Assembly: GCA_022661535.1 (NCBI GenBank) | Contig: JAKULF010000012.1 | Location: forward strand, 496,001 to 560,000 | Source: Eutypa lata | Taxonomy: Eukaryota; Ascomycota; Sordariomycetes; Xylariales; Diatrypaceae | DNA length: 64,000 nt | Reading direction: 5' to 3' | In this document: piece after piece, positions 1-13,797 of the stretch | Numbering within the stretch: the stretch's first letter is position 1 | Layout: every line of letters begins with the position of its first letter | The notes under the pieces: generated by a model | What the model was told of the DNA's origin: nothing | Seen by the model: the letters and a program-made list of their open reading frames with translations, nothing else | The model's database searches: none | Translations under genes and position numbers: made by a program

Positions 1-562
1 CCCGCGGCCCTGCACGTCTTCTACAACACGAGCGGGAGCACGGTCGCCTTCAACCGCGACGGGAGCCTCTTCTGCAACTTCCGGTTCTTCTTGCAGCTGC
101 ATGCGCAGTCGTTCCTCTCGTCGTCGGCGAGTGATACTGCGCAGAAGCGCGCCGAGGCTGCCGTCTGGTGGTGGGTTGTGCTCGCTCACGAGCTGGCGCA
201 CAATATCGTCAAGCCGCATAATTCGCAACATAGCTTCTATACGTGGGTTTCTTCTCTCTTCGAAAATCGTCCCTTCCCTTTCCTTCTCATGTTATCTTTC
301 TCTCCTGTTTTCTGTCAACTTCCTCCTATTCGAACATCCGCGATTATCACTCAAAATCATGCCTGTGTATTTTACTAACCAATAATGCGACAGTGAGTCC
401 TTCATCCAGCAATACTTCCCGAAGATGTTTGCCAAGACCAACCAGATGATGAATGCGGCGACGCAGCCGCCAGTGGGCCAGGGAGGAGGAGATGCACAGG
501 GTGTGCCTCCTCGACAGCCAACAATCCCTTCCGAAGCACCGCCTCCGTACAGGGAGCGGTAG
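1..562 (+). CDS. C-terminal end of a large fungal protein with HELAH motif (5'-truncated by the window)
   Basis: Frame 1 is open from base 1. It runs to a GTGGGT donor at 243, skips an intron of 151 bp (243-393, TACTAAC branch site at 373-379, CAG acceptor) and continues at 394 to TAG at 560-562. The join gives FYT-ESFIQQYFPKM and the phases agree (242 + 169 nt = 137 codons). The visible 136 residues include ALHVFYNTSGSTVAFNRDGS, a Trp-rich stretch, then HELAHNIVKPHN, an HExxH-type motif followed by more His residues, and a Pro/Gly/Gln-rich tail. From memory this resembles the C-terminus of very large fungal proteins with an HSP90/histidine-kinase-like ATPase region (sacsin-like, DUF3684-type). 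That assignment is an inference, because the N-terminal domains lie outside the window. Whether HELAH binds a metal cannot be told from this fragment. Confidence 0.7.
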
Positions 563-934
563 AAAGTAGAAAGCTGTGAGAGGTTTTTGCAGCACACAAA
601 ATGATAGACGACTCATGATACAAGCGAAATTCGCATCGGGCTTGCGTGTTGGCGTCATTAGAGGAGGGGTTACGCCATTAGAGTGAATCACTCATCTCCC
701 TGTGTACATGTAACTAGTATTGCTGAAGAATTTGCGAATTCTATTGGAGGTTAGATTATGTCGGTAGTGATGTATATATCCTTCAACCACACCCGGCAGG
801 TAAATGGATTAATGAGTATTCTCAATATAATACGAACAAATGTCTAAAGAGTCTAAAAGTAATATCCTAGTCTATTTGGTCTATCTAATTAAAATATACA
901 TGATGTAGTGAGGACGAGATAGACAGTACTATTA
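563..934. other. Intergenic tail-to-tail region, no gene seen
   Basis: This spacer lies between the stop of the HELAH-protein gene and the stop of the MFS gene on the opposite strand. It must hold both 3' UTRs. It is AT-rich towards 740-930. No ORF or RNA gene is supported; short minus-strand ORFs here overlap the last exon of the upstream gene and are shadows. Confidence 0.6.
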
Positions 935-3388
935 TCATCGCCTATCTGAGCCATTCTCAGAAAGAGTGTCTTCCGAGTCGACCTCCGGATTCCCAGCAGC
1001 AGCAGGTCTTTCCGCCTCATGATCCTCAACGGGTTTCTTCCAGCCCGTCCCAGCCTGCACGAACAGGACCACGACGGACAGCGCCACAGCCGACAGGAAC
1101 AGCACGCTGGTGGCGTTCGCGTACCCTTCGACCGCGACCTGGCGCTCCTTGCTAGTCAGATCGCCACCGTGCACGAGGGCAGGACTGCCCAGGAGCCTCC
1201 GTATCAGCGCGTGTCGACGCTCCTCCTCCTCCTCCTCCTCCCCGTTGCCATCCCCATTCCCATCGACGGCCTTGAACCCCTCCTCCAGACTAGCGCGCAG
1301 CGTGCGCGCGAAGATGCCCCCGCCAATCGCGCTGCCGAAGCTCCCCGCGAAGCCGCGGAACGTCCCGATCAGGCTCGTCGCCATGTAGTGGGTGTGGGGC
1401 GGGGTCAAGTGCAGCACGTGGGCGAGGGTGTAATTCAGAGCCGCGCCCGTGCAGAGGCCGTTCGCGAACAGGACGAATACATACAGCACGGTCATATGCG
1501 TAGGCCAAGCGTAGTCCCCCTCCGCCTCTCCCATCGCCATCATCCCTACCATCCCTACCCTTCCTTCTCCCTCAACATGAGGAGGAGGAGGAGGAGGGGG
1601 GAAGACGCCGGGCGAAGAAACGACGCCCAAGACGAGCAGACTTCCCGCGAACAGGGCAACGGACGCCAGGCACGCGGCCCAGAAGGACCCGGCGCGGCGG
1701 ACGTGCAGCCAGCCGACGGCGAGCCCGCCCAGCCCGAAGCCGAGGTTCGTGGGGACGAGCACGGAGCCGGCGGCCGCGGGCGCCAGGCCCCAGACCGCCA
1801 GCGCGTAGATCGGCGCGTAGAACAGGACGGTCCAGCGCGCGGCCATGAGGCCCAGCTGCGCCGCGCACGAGAGCAGGGCCCCGCGGCTGCCGAGCACGGC
1901 CAGGGGCACGATGGGGTCGGCCGCCAGGCGGTACTCCGTCTGGAGGAAGAGGAGGAGGGACACGAGGGAGAGGAGGATGGGGAGCGGGGATATGGTCGAG
2001 GCGGAGAGGCCGTAGAGGAATAGCACTATTGTGGCGGTCTTTTTGAGGGGGGGGTTGTGCGTGTTAGTTATTTTGATGGGTTGGTTGGTTTCTGGAAGGG
2101 GGGGTGGTGGTTTGTTTTTTATGTAGGTATGTAAAAATCACTGGGGTTGGCGTGGATTACTCACTAATAGGATGGCACCCAGGTAATCGATGCGCTTCAA
2201 CTTCTCGGCCAGGGAATAGTCGTCATCTGCACCCGTGCTCTGTCCCGATTTGAAGGATTTGGGTATGCTGAGATAGACGCCGAGACCGGCGACTACGCTC
2301 AGGGGTACTTGCACATAGAAGAGCGCTCTCTACGTTTTGCATCCGTGTTAATAAATAGCACTGGTTTCATGAGAAGAAAAAATGGGGGGGGAAGCATTAC
2401 CCAGCCAGTAGAGGAAATTAGAGCCCCGAAGACAACGGCGCCGAGACTAATGCCGGTGGTGAAACCTGCATTAACCATCCCGATAAAGAGACCTCGCCGT
2501 CTCTTGGTCGTCAATTCAAGGATGAGGATAAAAGCGAGCACCACTGTCCCATGACATGTAGTTAGTTGACGTTGTCCGCAGATGGTTATATATCATGTAT
2601 GAGACCAAACAGTATCACCGTAGAGGTCGATTCAGGGGGTTTCATCAATAGCTACATAGTGCTTGCTTGCTTACAAATAGCCGATCCCCCAGTGCCAGTG
2701 ATGACACGCCCGAGGATGAAGACGGGGAACGAGTGCGCCTGCGACGTGACGAGATTCCCTATCGCAAAAAGCCTGCGGAGTTTATATAAGTTCAGTACAT
2801 AAATTGTTGCTCATCAGCCCAAGGTAAGGTGGATGGATTCCGGGGGTTTCTCTACTCACAAAGACGAGCCGAGCACTATGATCCGGGGAGAGAAGATAGA
2901 GGCCAAGCGGCCGGCAAGAGGCGCGCAGCTGGACATGGCGATCAGGAACGACGAGGTGAACCAGGACGCGTCCTCGTAGGCATCCAGCTCGTCGGCTATG
3001 ACGCTCTGCGCCATCGTCATCCCGCTCATATTGCAAGCTTTTGTTTTTCCCAGCGTGCGTCAGCATTGTTACGTCCTGTCTGATATTTGCGAGAGAGAGA
3101 GAGAGAGAACGATCATCCGCTGTTGGGTAATTAATTACCTTGTAAGAAGATCAGGAGATAGACACTGAAAACAATAGCGAACGCTCGGCCCAGGCCGACC
3201 CTCTGGTTCGGCTCGTCCGGCTCGTGGTCATCGCCCTCGACATCCCGGTAGGTCTCGGAGCTTGGCGAGGTTCCGTTGCTTAATGGTCGAGGGGAGCTGG
3301 CTCCGGACCGGATGAGCGGCGTCTCTTCGGTTATGGAAGCCGCATCTTCCAGGAGTGATGGATCCCGGGTGCCGCCGTCTTGTCCCAT
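935..3388 (-). CDS. MFS transporter, vacuolar basic amino-acid / multidrug (Fnx1/VBA, DHA2-like) type
   Basis: Six exons on the minus strand: 3388-3139, 3037-2860, 2772-2675, 2543-2401, 2329-2165 and 2038-935. They total 1,938 nt and encode 645 residues, and every join keeps phase. The product starts with an acidic cytosolic tail of ~65 residues carrying Ser/Pro and DVEGDDHEPDEPN. TM1 follows (AFAIVFSVYLLIFLQ), then NMSGMTMAQSVIADELDAYE, PLAGRLASIFSPR (loop 2-3 motif A region), ILGRVITGTGGSA, RRRGLFIGMVNAGFTTGISL (motif C region) and further membrane segments to VLFLSAVALSVVVLF. This pattern is that of the 14-TM fungal drug:H+ antiporter-like family with S. pombe Fnx1 and yeast Vba proteins, which move basic amino acids into the vacuole. 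The substrate is not deducible. Two low-complexity loops stand out: a Pro run (FPPPPPPPH) with a Gly/Met-rich stretch, and a Glu run (GEEEEEEER). Exon 6 might hide a small unspliced intron in the Pro loop, but no good splice pair was found. Confidence 0.88.
3091..3108. repeat. (GA)n microsatellite in MFS intron 1
   Basis: Nine GA dinucleotides lie inside the first intron (3138-3038) of the MFS transporter gene. The run sits away from the donor and acceptor, so it should not disturb splicing signals. Confidence 0.9.
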
Positions 3389-4009
3389 AGCCAGTAAGTT
3401 GGTTGGTTACCTAAGCTCTTATCTGGGTAGATTAGTTGTAGACCAATCAGCATGAATGATTCCCGAACTTCGTATGGGATTTGATAAGAGTAACTTTAGA
3501 GACGATGAGACAAGAAAGGGAAAGAATGACGCGATATTTAACTTGACGTTTCCGAGAGTGAAGTGGTAGGTTGTCAGGGCGGATGTCATGGATGTTTTAG
3601 TTAGTTAGAGCTGAAGTCGATTGGTAAGCTGCCGGACCCCTGGCTGGCTGGCTGTCCTGGCCCCGGCTATCGGGGGTCCTTCCGTAGAAGTGGCTTGAGT
3701 GGGTCTGTCCTTCGATCCCTTATCAATCAGTGTTGTACGAAGTAGCTACATGTATGTAAGCATGTAAGTTACTTATTAGAAGTAGATTTCAATTGTGTAT
3801 TAAGGAGAATTGAGAAATAAATCCATTTACTTTGTATAGTTCTTATGTTAGTTACGCCCTTGAGATGAACCCCCTAGTTACTCAGGGAGGAATGTTGTCG
3901 GTCACCTATAGCAGCCTTATCTCCGGCTATTCCGATACACCCGTAACTTCAAGTTGCTGCTAAAATAGTTAATTGACGTTTTCTTTTACTGTACTTAATG
4001 CTCAGGTTA
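3389..4009. other. MFS promoter region and transition to AT island 1
   Basis: This is normal-composition non-coding sequence upstream of the transporter start, with short TACATGTATGTAAG-like tracts around 3745-3770. AT content rises sharply from about 3,960. No gene is seen. Confidence 0.5.
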
Positions 4010-4795
4010 TAATACCTAGTTATTATCGAGATATTATAAATTTAAATAATGTTATTATATAATGTTAAATACGAAATAATCTTTAAGTTTTTTTAATTAA
4101 ATATATTTTATTTTAATTTTAATTTTTTAAAATTTATTTATAATTTAATTATTAATTAATATTAATACGATTTTATTAATTAAATTATAATACTTTTTTT
4201 TATTTATTTTAAAATTATTTATTTTTATTATATTTTATTAATTATTTTATAAATTTTTAATTAATTAAAATATTAAATTTTATTTTAAATTTTTAAATTT
4301 TTAACGTCGTTATATAATTATTATAAGTTTTTTTTAAATGTATTTTTTTTATATAATAATATATTATATATTTTAACTTTTAAAATTAATTATTAATTTT
4401 TTTATTTAATTATTATTAAATATTATTATATAACTTATAAAAAGTTAATTAATATATAAATTTATAACGTATAAATTAATTCGTAATAATAATAACGTAA
4501 TTATTTAATTTATTTAATAATATTTACTTTTTAAATATTTATTTTTAATTATAATTTTAATTATTATAAGTTTACTTTATAATTTATTTATAAATAAATT
4601 AAATCGTTTTCGAAAATAAATAATTAATCGTTTTTTTTAAATTATAATAAAATAAAATATAATTTAATAAAGTTTTAAATAAAATATTACGCGTTTTTAT
4701 ATTATAAATAAATTAAATAATAATTAAAAATAAACGATAACGTTTTTTTTTTTTATATTATAATATATTTAAAAAACGATTTTAAATATTAATAT

Positions 4796-5202
4796 ATTAA
4801 TTTTCGTAAATAACGATATATTTAAATTATAAATAATTTAAATAATATTCGAAAATAAATTAATATTATTTTATTTTTTACGTTATAATAAATTAAAAAC
4901 GTAATTTAATTAAATTTTAAATAATAATATATTAATTTTTATAAAAAAATAATATTTATAAATTATAAACGATTTAAATAATATTTAAAAATAAATTAAT
5001 ATTATTTTATTTTTTACGTTATAATAAATTAAAAGCGTAATTTAATTAAATTTTAAATAATAATATATTAATTTTTATAAAAAAATAATATTTATAAATC
5101 GTAAACGGCTTAAATAATATTTAAAAATAAATTAAAAGCGTTTTTTTTTTATATTATATTTCGTTTAAAAAATAAATTATTATATATTTTAAATAATAAT
5201 AT
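4796..5202. repeat. Tandem repeat, ~136-bp unit, about three copies, inside AT island 1
   Basis: Copies begin at ATTAATTTT near 4796, 4931 and 5067, giving spacings of 135 and 136 bp. Another ATTAATATTTA start at 5203 suggests a degraded fourth copy, and related sequence extends upstream to about 4,560. Copies share TTTAAATAATATT, AAATAAATTAATATTATTTT, TTTACGTTATAATAAATTAA and AAATTTTAAATAATAATAT. Later copies differ by changes such as AATCGTAAACGG versus AATTATAAACGA, consistent with independent C-to-T mutation. The period is not a multiple of three, which argues for a satellite or LTR/UTR subrepeat rather than a protein repeat. Confidence 0.75.
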
Positions 5203-8200
5203 ATTAATATTTATTAATAAATAATATATTTATATTATAAATAAATTAAATAAAATTTAAATAAATATATATAAATTATATTAAATTAATTTATTTATAA
5301 TTAAAAATTATTATTATTTTATTATATTATTACGTTAATATATTTATATAATTATATATTTATATATTTATTATTATTATTTTTATTATAATAAATTTTT
5401 TATTTAATTTTAATTTTAATATTATTAATAATATTAATAAGTTTATTATTACTTTTATTTATTATTTTTTTTATTTAATAATTAAATTCGTTTATTAATT
5501 ATAACTTTTTAATATTATTTATAAAAAATTATTTTTTATAAAATATTAAAATAAAAAGTTATATTATTTTTATTATTTTTTTTTTAAAATATAAAAAGTA
5601 TTTAAAAATTTTCGAAAATATTAATTAAACGACGATAAAAACGTAAAAAGATTTTTAATATTTATTTATAAAATTTTTTATAAAAAGTTTAATAAGTTTT
5701 ATTAACGTTATAATAAAATTCGCGATTTTAAATATTTTTATATTTTATAAATTACGTATTTTATTTATTTTTATTATTAAACGAATTTAATTTATAAATA
5801 TAATTAACTTAAAGTAATTAAATATATTTATAAAACAAATAACGATAAATAACGTTTAATTTTTTTAAAAGTTTTTAAATTATTTATTTAATTATTAATT
5901 TTTAAGTTATTTTTTAATTAATTTTATATTTAATTTAATTTTAATTATTATTTAATTATTAAGTTTTAAATAATTTTAAAATATAAAATATTAATTAAAA
6001 AAATTACGAAAATATATATTTTAATATAATAATTTATTTTTAATTTTAATTATTAATATTACTTTTAAATATTATTTCGTAATTTTAATTTAATAATTAT
6101 TATTTTTAAAAATAATATTAATAATAATAATTTTAAATTTATTTATTATAATTATTTTCGATTTATTTTTATCGTTATCGATTTATTTAAATTTTTTTTT
6201 ACGAAATTATTTATTTATACGAAATTTTTTATTTATATAAAATCGCTTTATTTTATTTTTAAAAAATAAATAAAAATTATTATTAAAAAAAGTAAAAATA
6301 ATAACGATAAATCTTTATTTTTTTTTAAGCATTAATTTTTTATTATTATTTACGAATCGTTTTTATTTATTAAAATCGAATTTAAAACTTTTATTTTAAA
6401 AATTTTTATAAAAGTTATTTTTAAAAAAGTTAAAAGAAATAATAATAACGACTTTAATATTTTATTTTTTATTAAAACTTAATTTAAAGTAATTATTAAC
6501 GATAAAAATATTATTATAATTAAATATAAATTATTAATTTTAAAATAACGATTAAAAAATTATAAAGTTTTAATTATTTATTATAAAAACGATAAAGTTA
6601 ATCGTAAAATAAAATTAATTATATCGAAAAAGATTAAAAACGATAATAATAATTATTTTTAAAATGTTTTTATTATATTTTTATTTTTTATTACTTTTCG
6701 AAAATAATAATTTTAATATACGAAATACTTTTTTATTTATATTTAAATATAACTTTTTATTTATTTTTTTAATAATAATTTATAATTTATTTATTTAATA
6801 TTAATATATAACGTAATTATAAATTATAATTTATAATTTTTTATATATATTACGTTTTTTTTTCTTTTAAATAAAATTAATTTTTTTTTTTTAATATTAT
6901 TAATTTTTTTTAATATTAATTATTTTTAATTAAAATTATTTTTTATATTATAAATTTATCTTTATTTATACGTTATTATTTAAAATATAAAAAAGTATAT
7001 AAAAATTTTAAAATAAATATAAATTTATATATAAATATAATTTATTAAACTTATACGAAAAGATATATATTTTTTAAATAATAATTTTTAAAAAGAATTA
7101 ATTTTAATATTATTTATAACTTTAAATATTAATAAAAAAATTTAAAGTTTTTACGATAAAACTTAATCGTTATAATTTCGTTTTATATAATTTTAACTTT
7201 TTTATTTTTATTTAATATTTTTTCTTTAAATTTTAATTTAATTATAATTAAGCTTAATTTTTATAAAGTTAATATAAATAATTTAAAGTTTAAAAAAAAT
7301 ATAAATAAGTTTAATAAAAACGTATTAAAGTTAAAATATATCTTTAAAGCTTAATTATTATAAATTAAACTTTTATAAATATTTATAAATAACATCGATT
7401 ATATAAATAAATAATATAATAAATATAATGCTTTTTTATAAAAAAATAAACGTTTTAATTAAAAAAAAAATTAAAACTTTTATAATTTATTATTTAAACG
7501 AAAATATTAAATTATTATTATAATATAAGTTATTTAAATATTTATAATCGTAATTAATTAAGTTAAATGTTAAATTAAAAGCGTTTCGTAAAAATTTTCG
7601 TTTTTATAATTTCGTTTTTGCTTTTATTTTAATTTTATATAAATTAATTAATTAAGTAAAGTTTTATTTAAACTTAATTTATTTTTAAATTTAAAAAGTT
7701 TTTTATTATATTACGAAGCTTTTAAAAACGATAAAAACGAAAAGATTTTAATACGCGTAATTTTATTTTTATAATCTTTATATAATTATTTAATATTATT
7801 TAAAAGCGAACGAAAATATATATTTAAATTTAAATAAAATTAAAAAACTTTTAAAAGATATTTATATTAATAATTTATACGTTAAAAAGTTTATTATTAT
7901 TTAAAAATAAATAAAATAAATCGTTTTTAATTTACGAAAAATAAGCGATAATTACGTTTATATTCGCGTTATTTTAAACTTTAAATTAAAGTTAATTATA
8001 AAATAAATTATTAATAAACGACGATATAATCTTTTAACTTTTAACGACGTAATTATTATATTTTTAAATACTTTCGTTTTTAAAAAAGTATAAAAAAAAA
8101 TTATTTTAATTAAACGAATTATATTAAAATCGAAAAAATACTTTTATCGTAAAATTTTAATAAATAATATTATTTATATATTTTTTATTTATTTTTTAAT

Positions 8201-11200
8201 ATAATTATATAATAAAATAAGTTATAATAATAAAATAATTCTTTACGAAAAAACTTAAAAAAAGTAAAAAATTACTTTAATATAATATTATTAATATTAT
8301 TTATATATTTAAAAATTAAAAAAATTAATTTTTTTCGTTTTTTAATAATTATTTTAATAATATATCGTAAATTATTAAATTATTACGAAATAAATAACTT
8401 TATAATAATTATAATATAAATAAAACGATTATTATAAAGCTTTTTAAATTAAATTTATAAATGTAATATATTTTTAAAATATTAACGTTATTACGATTAA
8501 TTATTTAATAATTTTTTTATTTTTTTTTATAAATAATAATAAGTTTATATTTTATTTATATTAAGATTTAATAACGATTATATATTATTTTAATAAATTA
8601 ATATTTTTTATTATTTTTATAATAAATTTAAATTAATTTAAAATTAAACGAAAGCTTTTATTAAAATAAATCGTAAATAATTATTTTAATATTAATATTT
8701 ATATTTTCGATTAAAAGAAAAAAAAGTTATTAAATAATATTATTAAATATTATTATTTTAAGTATTACGTTACGGTAATATAAATGATTAAATATTAAAA
8801 AAAAAACTTATTTTATATATATTATTTAATGTTTTTAAATTCGAAAAATCGCGATTAACTTTTAAACTTTATAAATATTAATTATGTTATACGTATAAAA
8901 ATTTTCGATTTTAATATTAATTTAAATAATCGATTTTAAAAAATAATAAAATTAATTATAATATATTAATTATACGATAAAAATAATTTAAACGCGTTTT
9001 ATATAATTAATAATTAATGCTTTAAAAAGTATTCGAAATTATATTATTTCGTTATAAAAATAAAAAAAAATAAATACTTTATTTATAAACGTAAATAAAT
9101 AAATAAACTTTTTAATAATAAAGTATTATAAAAATATAATAACGAATAAATAATTCTTTATAATTTTTATTTAATTTAAAAGTATTTAATTTATATTAAT
9201 ATAAAAATTTATACGTTTATTAAAAGCGTAAAGTATATAAATAAATATTTATATAAAAAAATCGATTAAATAATTATTTATATTTAAATAAAAAAAGTAT
9301 TTATTAATATTATTTAAAATAAAGCTTAACGAAATAAAATTTAAAAGCATTTATAAAGTTAATTTATCGATTTATTTAAAGTCGTTTATTATTTATTAAA
9401 CTTATATGTTTATAATATTTAATTATTAATTAAGTTTTTAATTATTTATTTTTTAAATTAAAACGAAATTATTTACGATTTATATATAAACGTTTAATAA
9501 TTATTAAATAAATTTAATTAATATCGTATAATTTTAAAAATATAATTTAAATATAATAAAGTATATATAAATAATTATAAGATTTTTTATTAAAACTTTT
9601 TTATTTATTATTAATAAAATTTAAAAATAAAATAAATTAAATATAAATAAAACGTTATAAAAAAAATTAATTATATTTATTTCGTATATTTTAATATAAG
9701 TAAATGTTTTTATTTTCGCTTTTTTTTATTTTAATTTCGAAAGTTATTAAATAAATTAATTTATAACGTATTAAAAACGTTTAATATTAATTATTTAAAA
9801 AGTTTTATAAAGTTTATAAATTATTAAAAAATAATTAATATTAAAAGATGTTTTTTAAAAAGTTAAAAGTATTTATAAACGATTATTAATTTAAAAGCTT
9901 ATTTATATATATATTAAATATAAATAACGTAAAATAATTTATTATTATTTAAAAAAAGTTTAAAAAGTATTTATATAATAATTTATTAAAATAAATTAAA
10001 TGTTTTTAAAAAGTATTAATTATTTTAAAAAATATTTATTTAAATTATAAGCTTTATTTAATTAAAAAATCTTTTATAAAAAATAAAAATTAAAAGAAAA
10101 TTAAGCTTTTTAATTTTATATTTAATTAAGCTTAAATCGAAAATAATCGTTTAATATAAGCGAAGTTAAATTACGATTTAATTACGAAAAAATAATTATA
10201 AAATAAAATAATATAAAAGTTAAATTTTAATTAATTTATAATATATAAATAAATAATAAATATAATTAATAATATATTCGCGCATATATATTTTTACTTT
10301 TAAAGTTATAATAACATTAATAAAATCTTTTTATATATAACTTTTTATTATTATTATCGTTCGAAAAAAAAAATCGTTTTTTATATTATTTTTTTTAAAA
10401 TTATAACTTTATTATTATTAAAAAGTAAAATTATTTATTTACGCTTTAATATATTTATTTAATTAAATTTAAAATTAAATTATTTTATTATACGTAAATT
10501 AAACGTAATAATGTTATTTCGAAAAACGTTATTTATTATTTAAAATAAAATTATTATATAATATAAATATACTTTTAAAATTATTAATAAAATATTTCGT
10601 AATATTTAAAAAAAAAACTTTTTATTTAAAAAGATTTTAATATTATTTAAAAAAAACTTTATATAAATTTTTTTTATTATTTAAAAAAAAATAAAATTAT
10701 AAGTTATTTAAACGTATTTATAATACTTTTTTATTTAATTATAATTAATTAAATTATTTTTAACGAAAAATATATAAATTTAACGAAATAATAAAAAAAA
10801 TTATAAATTCGTTAAATAACTTTAAAACTTAAGTTATTATTTTAAATTTAACGAATTAATATTAATCTTTTTTAAAATATAAAAATTTAAAATTATAAAT
10901 TAATTATATAAATATATTTATTTTCGAAATATATTAAATCGCATTAATTATAATTTAATAATATTTACTTTTAAATATATTTTATTAATATATAACGTTT
11001 TTATCGTTATTATTAATAATAATTTATTAAATCGTTTTTTTAATATAATTAAAAAATATTTATTTAAAAACGAATATATTAATATAAAATTAAATTTTTA
11101 CGAATAACTTTTAATTAAATATTTATATTTTTTACGCTTTTTAAAAGCATTAACTTTAAAGCTTTAATTAAAAATTAATGCTTTTATTATATTATTAAAA

Positions 11201-13216
11201 AATATAAATTTAAATAAAAGTTTTTATAATAAAATATAAATAATAATAATTAAACTTAATTAATATAATATTAAAGCGAAAATTTTTAATAATTATTTTA
11301 ATAATTAAAATTATATTATTTTACGTATTAAATTAATTTAAAACGATAATAAGTAATTATTTTTTTAATTTAAATATTAATTTTCGATTATAATTTATTT
11401 TATAATAATAATAAATAAAGCGTAAAATTAATCGTTTAATATAATTAATATTAATTAATGTATTTTTATATTTATATATAATTAATTTTATATAACGATA
11501 TTATAAATTAAAAGTTTTAAAAAATTAAAAATGTTATAATTAATATATTTTAAATTAAATTAAGTTTTAAATATTATATATTTAAAAATATTATAAATAT
11601 TACGAAATTAAAAAATTTAATATAAAAAGAAAAAAATTAAAATAAATTATTATAAATTATTTTTAATTAATTTAATTTAAAGTATATTTAATATTTAAAT
11701 AAAAAAAAAACTTTATAAAAATTATTAAAAGTTTATAAAAATAAACGTTAAAATAAATTTAAAATTAAAAAGCATTAATACGTTTTAAACGTATTAAAAG
11801 AAATTAAATTAAATATTATTAAAATTAAAAAAGTAAAAACGATAATTTATAAAAATAATTAAAAACGTAATAAAATAATAAAAAAATATAAATTTAAATA
11901 AAGTCGAAAAAATTTAAATAACGAATATTTAAAAAATTATAAAATTTATAATAATATTAAAAACTTTTTTATTTACTTTATTAAATTTAAATAAATTAAA
12001 TTAAAAATTAAATATTAAATCGAAAATAATAAAATAAATATAATAAAGTTTAATTATAATCGAAAAAATTAAATTAAAAAATTAAAATTAAAAATTAAAA
12101 ATTAAAATCGAAAAACGTAAATTAAAATTAATAAGTTTTAATTATAAAAATAAAGTAATTATAAATAAATATAAATAATTATTATAAATTATCGTTTTTT
12201 AAATTTAAAAAAATACGTTAAAAATTAAATAATATTAATTAAAATAAAATAAAACTTATTAAAACGAAATAAATATTTAAAACTTTTATTATTATAATAA
12301 TAATTTATATATAAGCCGTAAAAATAATTAAAAATAATAATATATCGATTTTTAAAAAAATCGTTTTTTTTAAATAATTATTATATATATACGAAAAATA
12401 TTAAACGATTTTAATTATTACGTTATATATAATTAAAAATTATTATTAATAAAAAAACAATATTAAAAAAAATTAATTAAAGATTTATTTTTATAATTAA
12501 ATAATATATTATTATAAAACTTAATTTTTTTATATTATTAATTATTAATATTTTTTTAAATAATAAAAATTAAATTAAAATTTTATTTAACTTTAAATTA
12601 TTAAATTTATTAATAATTATAAAATATCGAAAAAAATTAATAAAAATACTTATAATAAAATTAATTAATATAATAACGAAAATAAACAAAACTTTTAAAT
12701 TAATAATATAATATAATATTTAATAATTAAATATATAATAATTAAAATTAATATTAATTAAAATCGATTTATTTTAAAAATAAATAATTATAATCGTAAT
12801 TTAAATATTATATTATTTAAACGAAATTAAATATAAATAAGCTTTTTTAAATAAAATTTAAATCGTTTTCGAAAATTAATTAAAGTTTATAAATAAAATT
12901 AAACGTTTTTAAATTTAAAAAATAAAAGTATTTAAAATTAAATCGTTTTCGTTAAAATTATTATTAAAATTTTTATTATTAATAATTTTTTAATAAAATT
13001 AATAAAGCGTATAAATTTATTTTTTTATTTAATAAACGTTAAAATTATAATTATTTAAAAAATTTATATTATAAAATTTAAATAAATTTTTTCGCTTAAT
13101 ATAAAAATCGAAAAAAAGTAAACGAAATTTATTAAATACTTTAAAGTTAATAAAAAAAATATCGTTTAATAAAAATAAAAAATTACGATTAATATTAATC
13201 GTAATCGTAAAGAAAA

Positions 13217-13450
13217 CTTTTATAATATTAATCGAAATAAAATCGAAAACGTAAGCTTTTACGATATTAATTAAAATAAAATCGAAAATATAAACTTTTA
13301 CGATATTAATTAAAATAAAACCGAAAACGTAAACTTTTACGAAATTAATTAAAGTAAAATCGAAAACGTAAGCTTTTATAATATCGATTAAAATAAAATT
13401 AAAAACGTAAGCTTTTACGAAATCGATTAAAGTAAAATCGAAAATAAAAG
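13217..13450 (+). repeat. 39-bp tandem repeat (13-codon period), six copies, inside AT island 1
   Basis: A CTTTTA anchor recurs at 13217, 13256, 13295, 13334, 13373 and 13412, exactly 39 bp apart each time. The unit carries a GATATTAATTAAAATAAAA-like core and a CGAAAACGTAAG-like end. A weaker copy appears to precede the array from about 13,180. The period is divisible by three. In the plus frame beginning TTT TAC GAT, every unit reads as an F-Y-x-I-x pentapeptide, a TAA stop, then a Ser/Asn-Lys-Thr/Ile-Glu/Lys-Asn hydrophilic segment. A TAA at the same place in each copy is what RIP produces from CAA (Gln), so this looks like the relic of a protein with 13-residue repeats. Confidence 0.8.
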
Positions 13451-13797
13451 TTATTACGTTAAAAAAAAAGTTATTAATATCGATTATAATTTTTAAAATA
13501 AATGCTTTTTAAAAATTATATAATTATTATTTATTTTTTTTAAAAATTTTTAAATTTATTATAAAAAAAGTTAATTAAATATAATTAATTTTAAATATAA
13601 ATATTTAATTATAATAATATAAAATAAAGTTCATTAAGTATTAATTAAGCGTAATTATATATATACGAAAACGAAAACTTTTAAAAAAATTTAAAAGATA
13701 TTATTAATAATCGTTTAAAAAATAATAATAAAAATAAAAAAAAAAATAATAAAAATTAATTTAAAAAAGTAAAAATAAAAGTAAAATAAAAATAAAT

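Noticed and set aside
1019..2023. 334-codon plus-strand ORF
   Set aside because: It is the antisense shadow of MFS exon 6; its Arg/Gln/Glu-rich translation follows from GC-rich transmembrane codons on the other strand.
4796..5202. CRISPR-like array
   Set aside because: Repeats are directly adjacent without unique spacers, and the genome is fungal.
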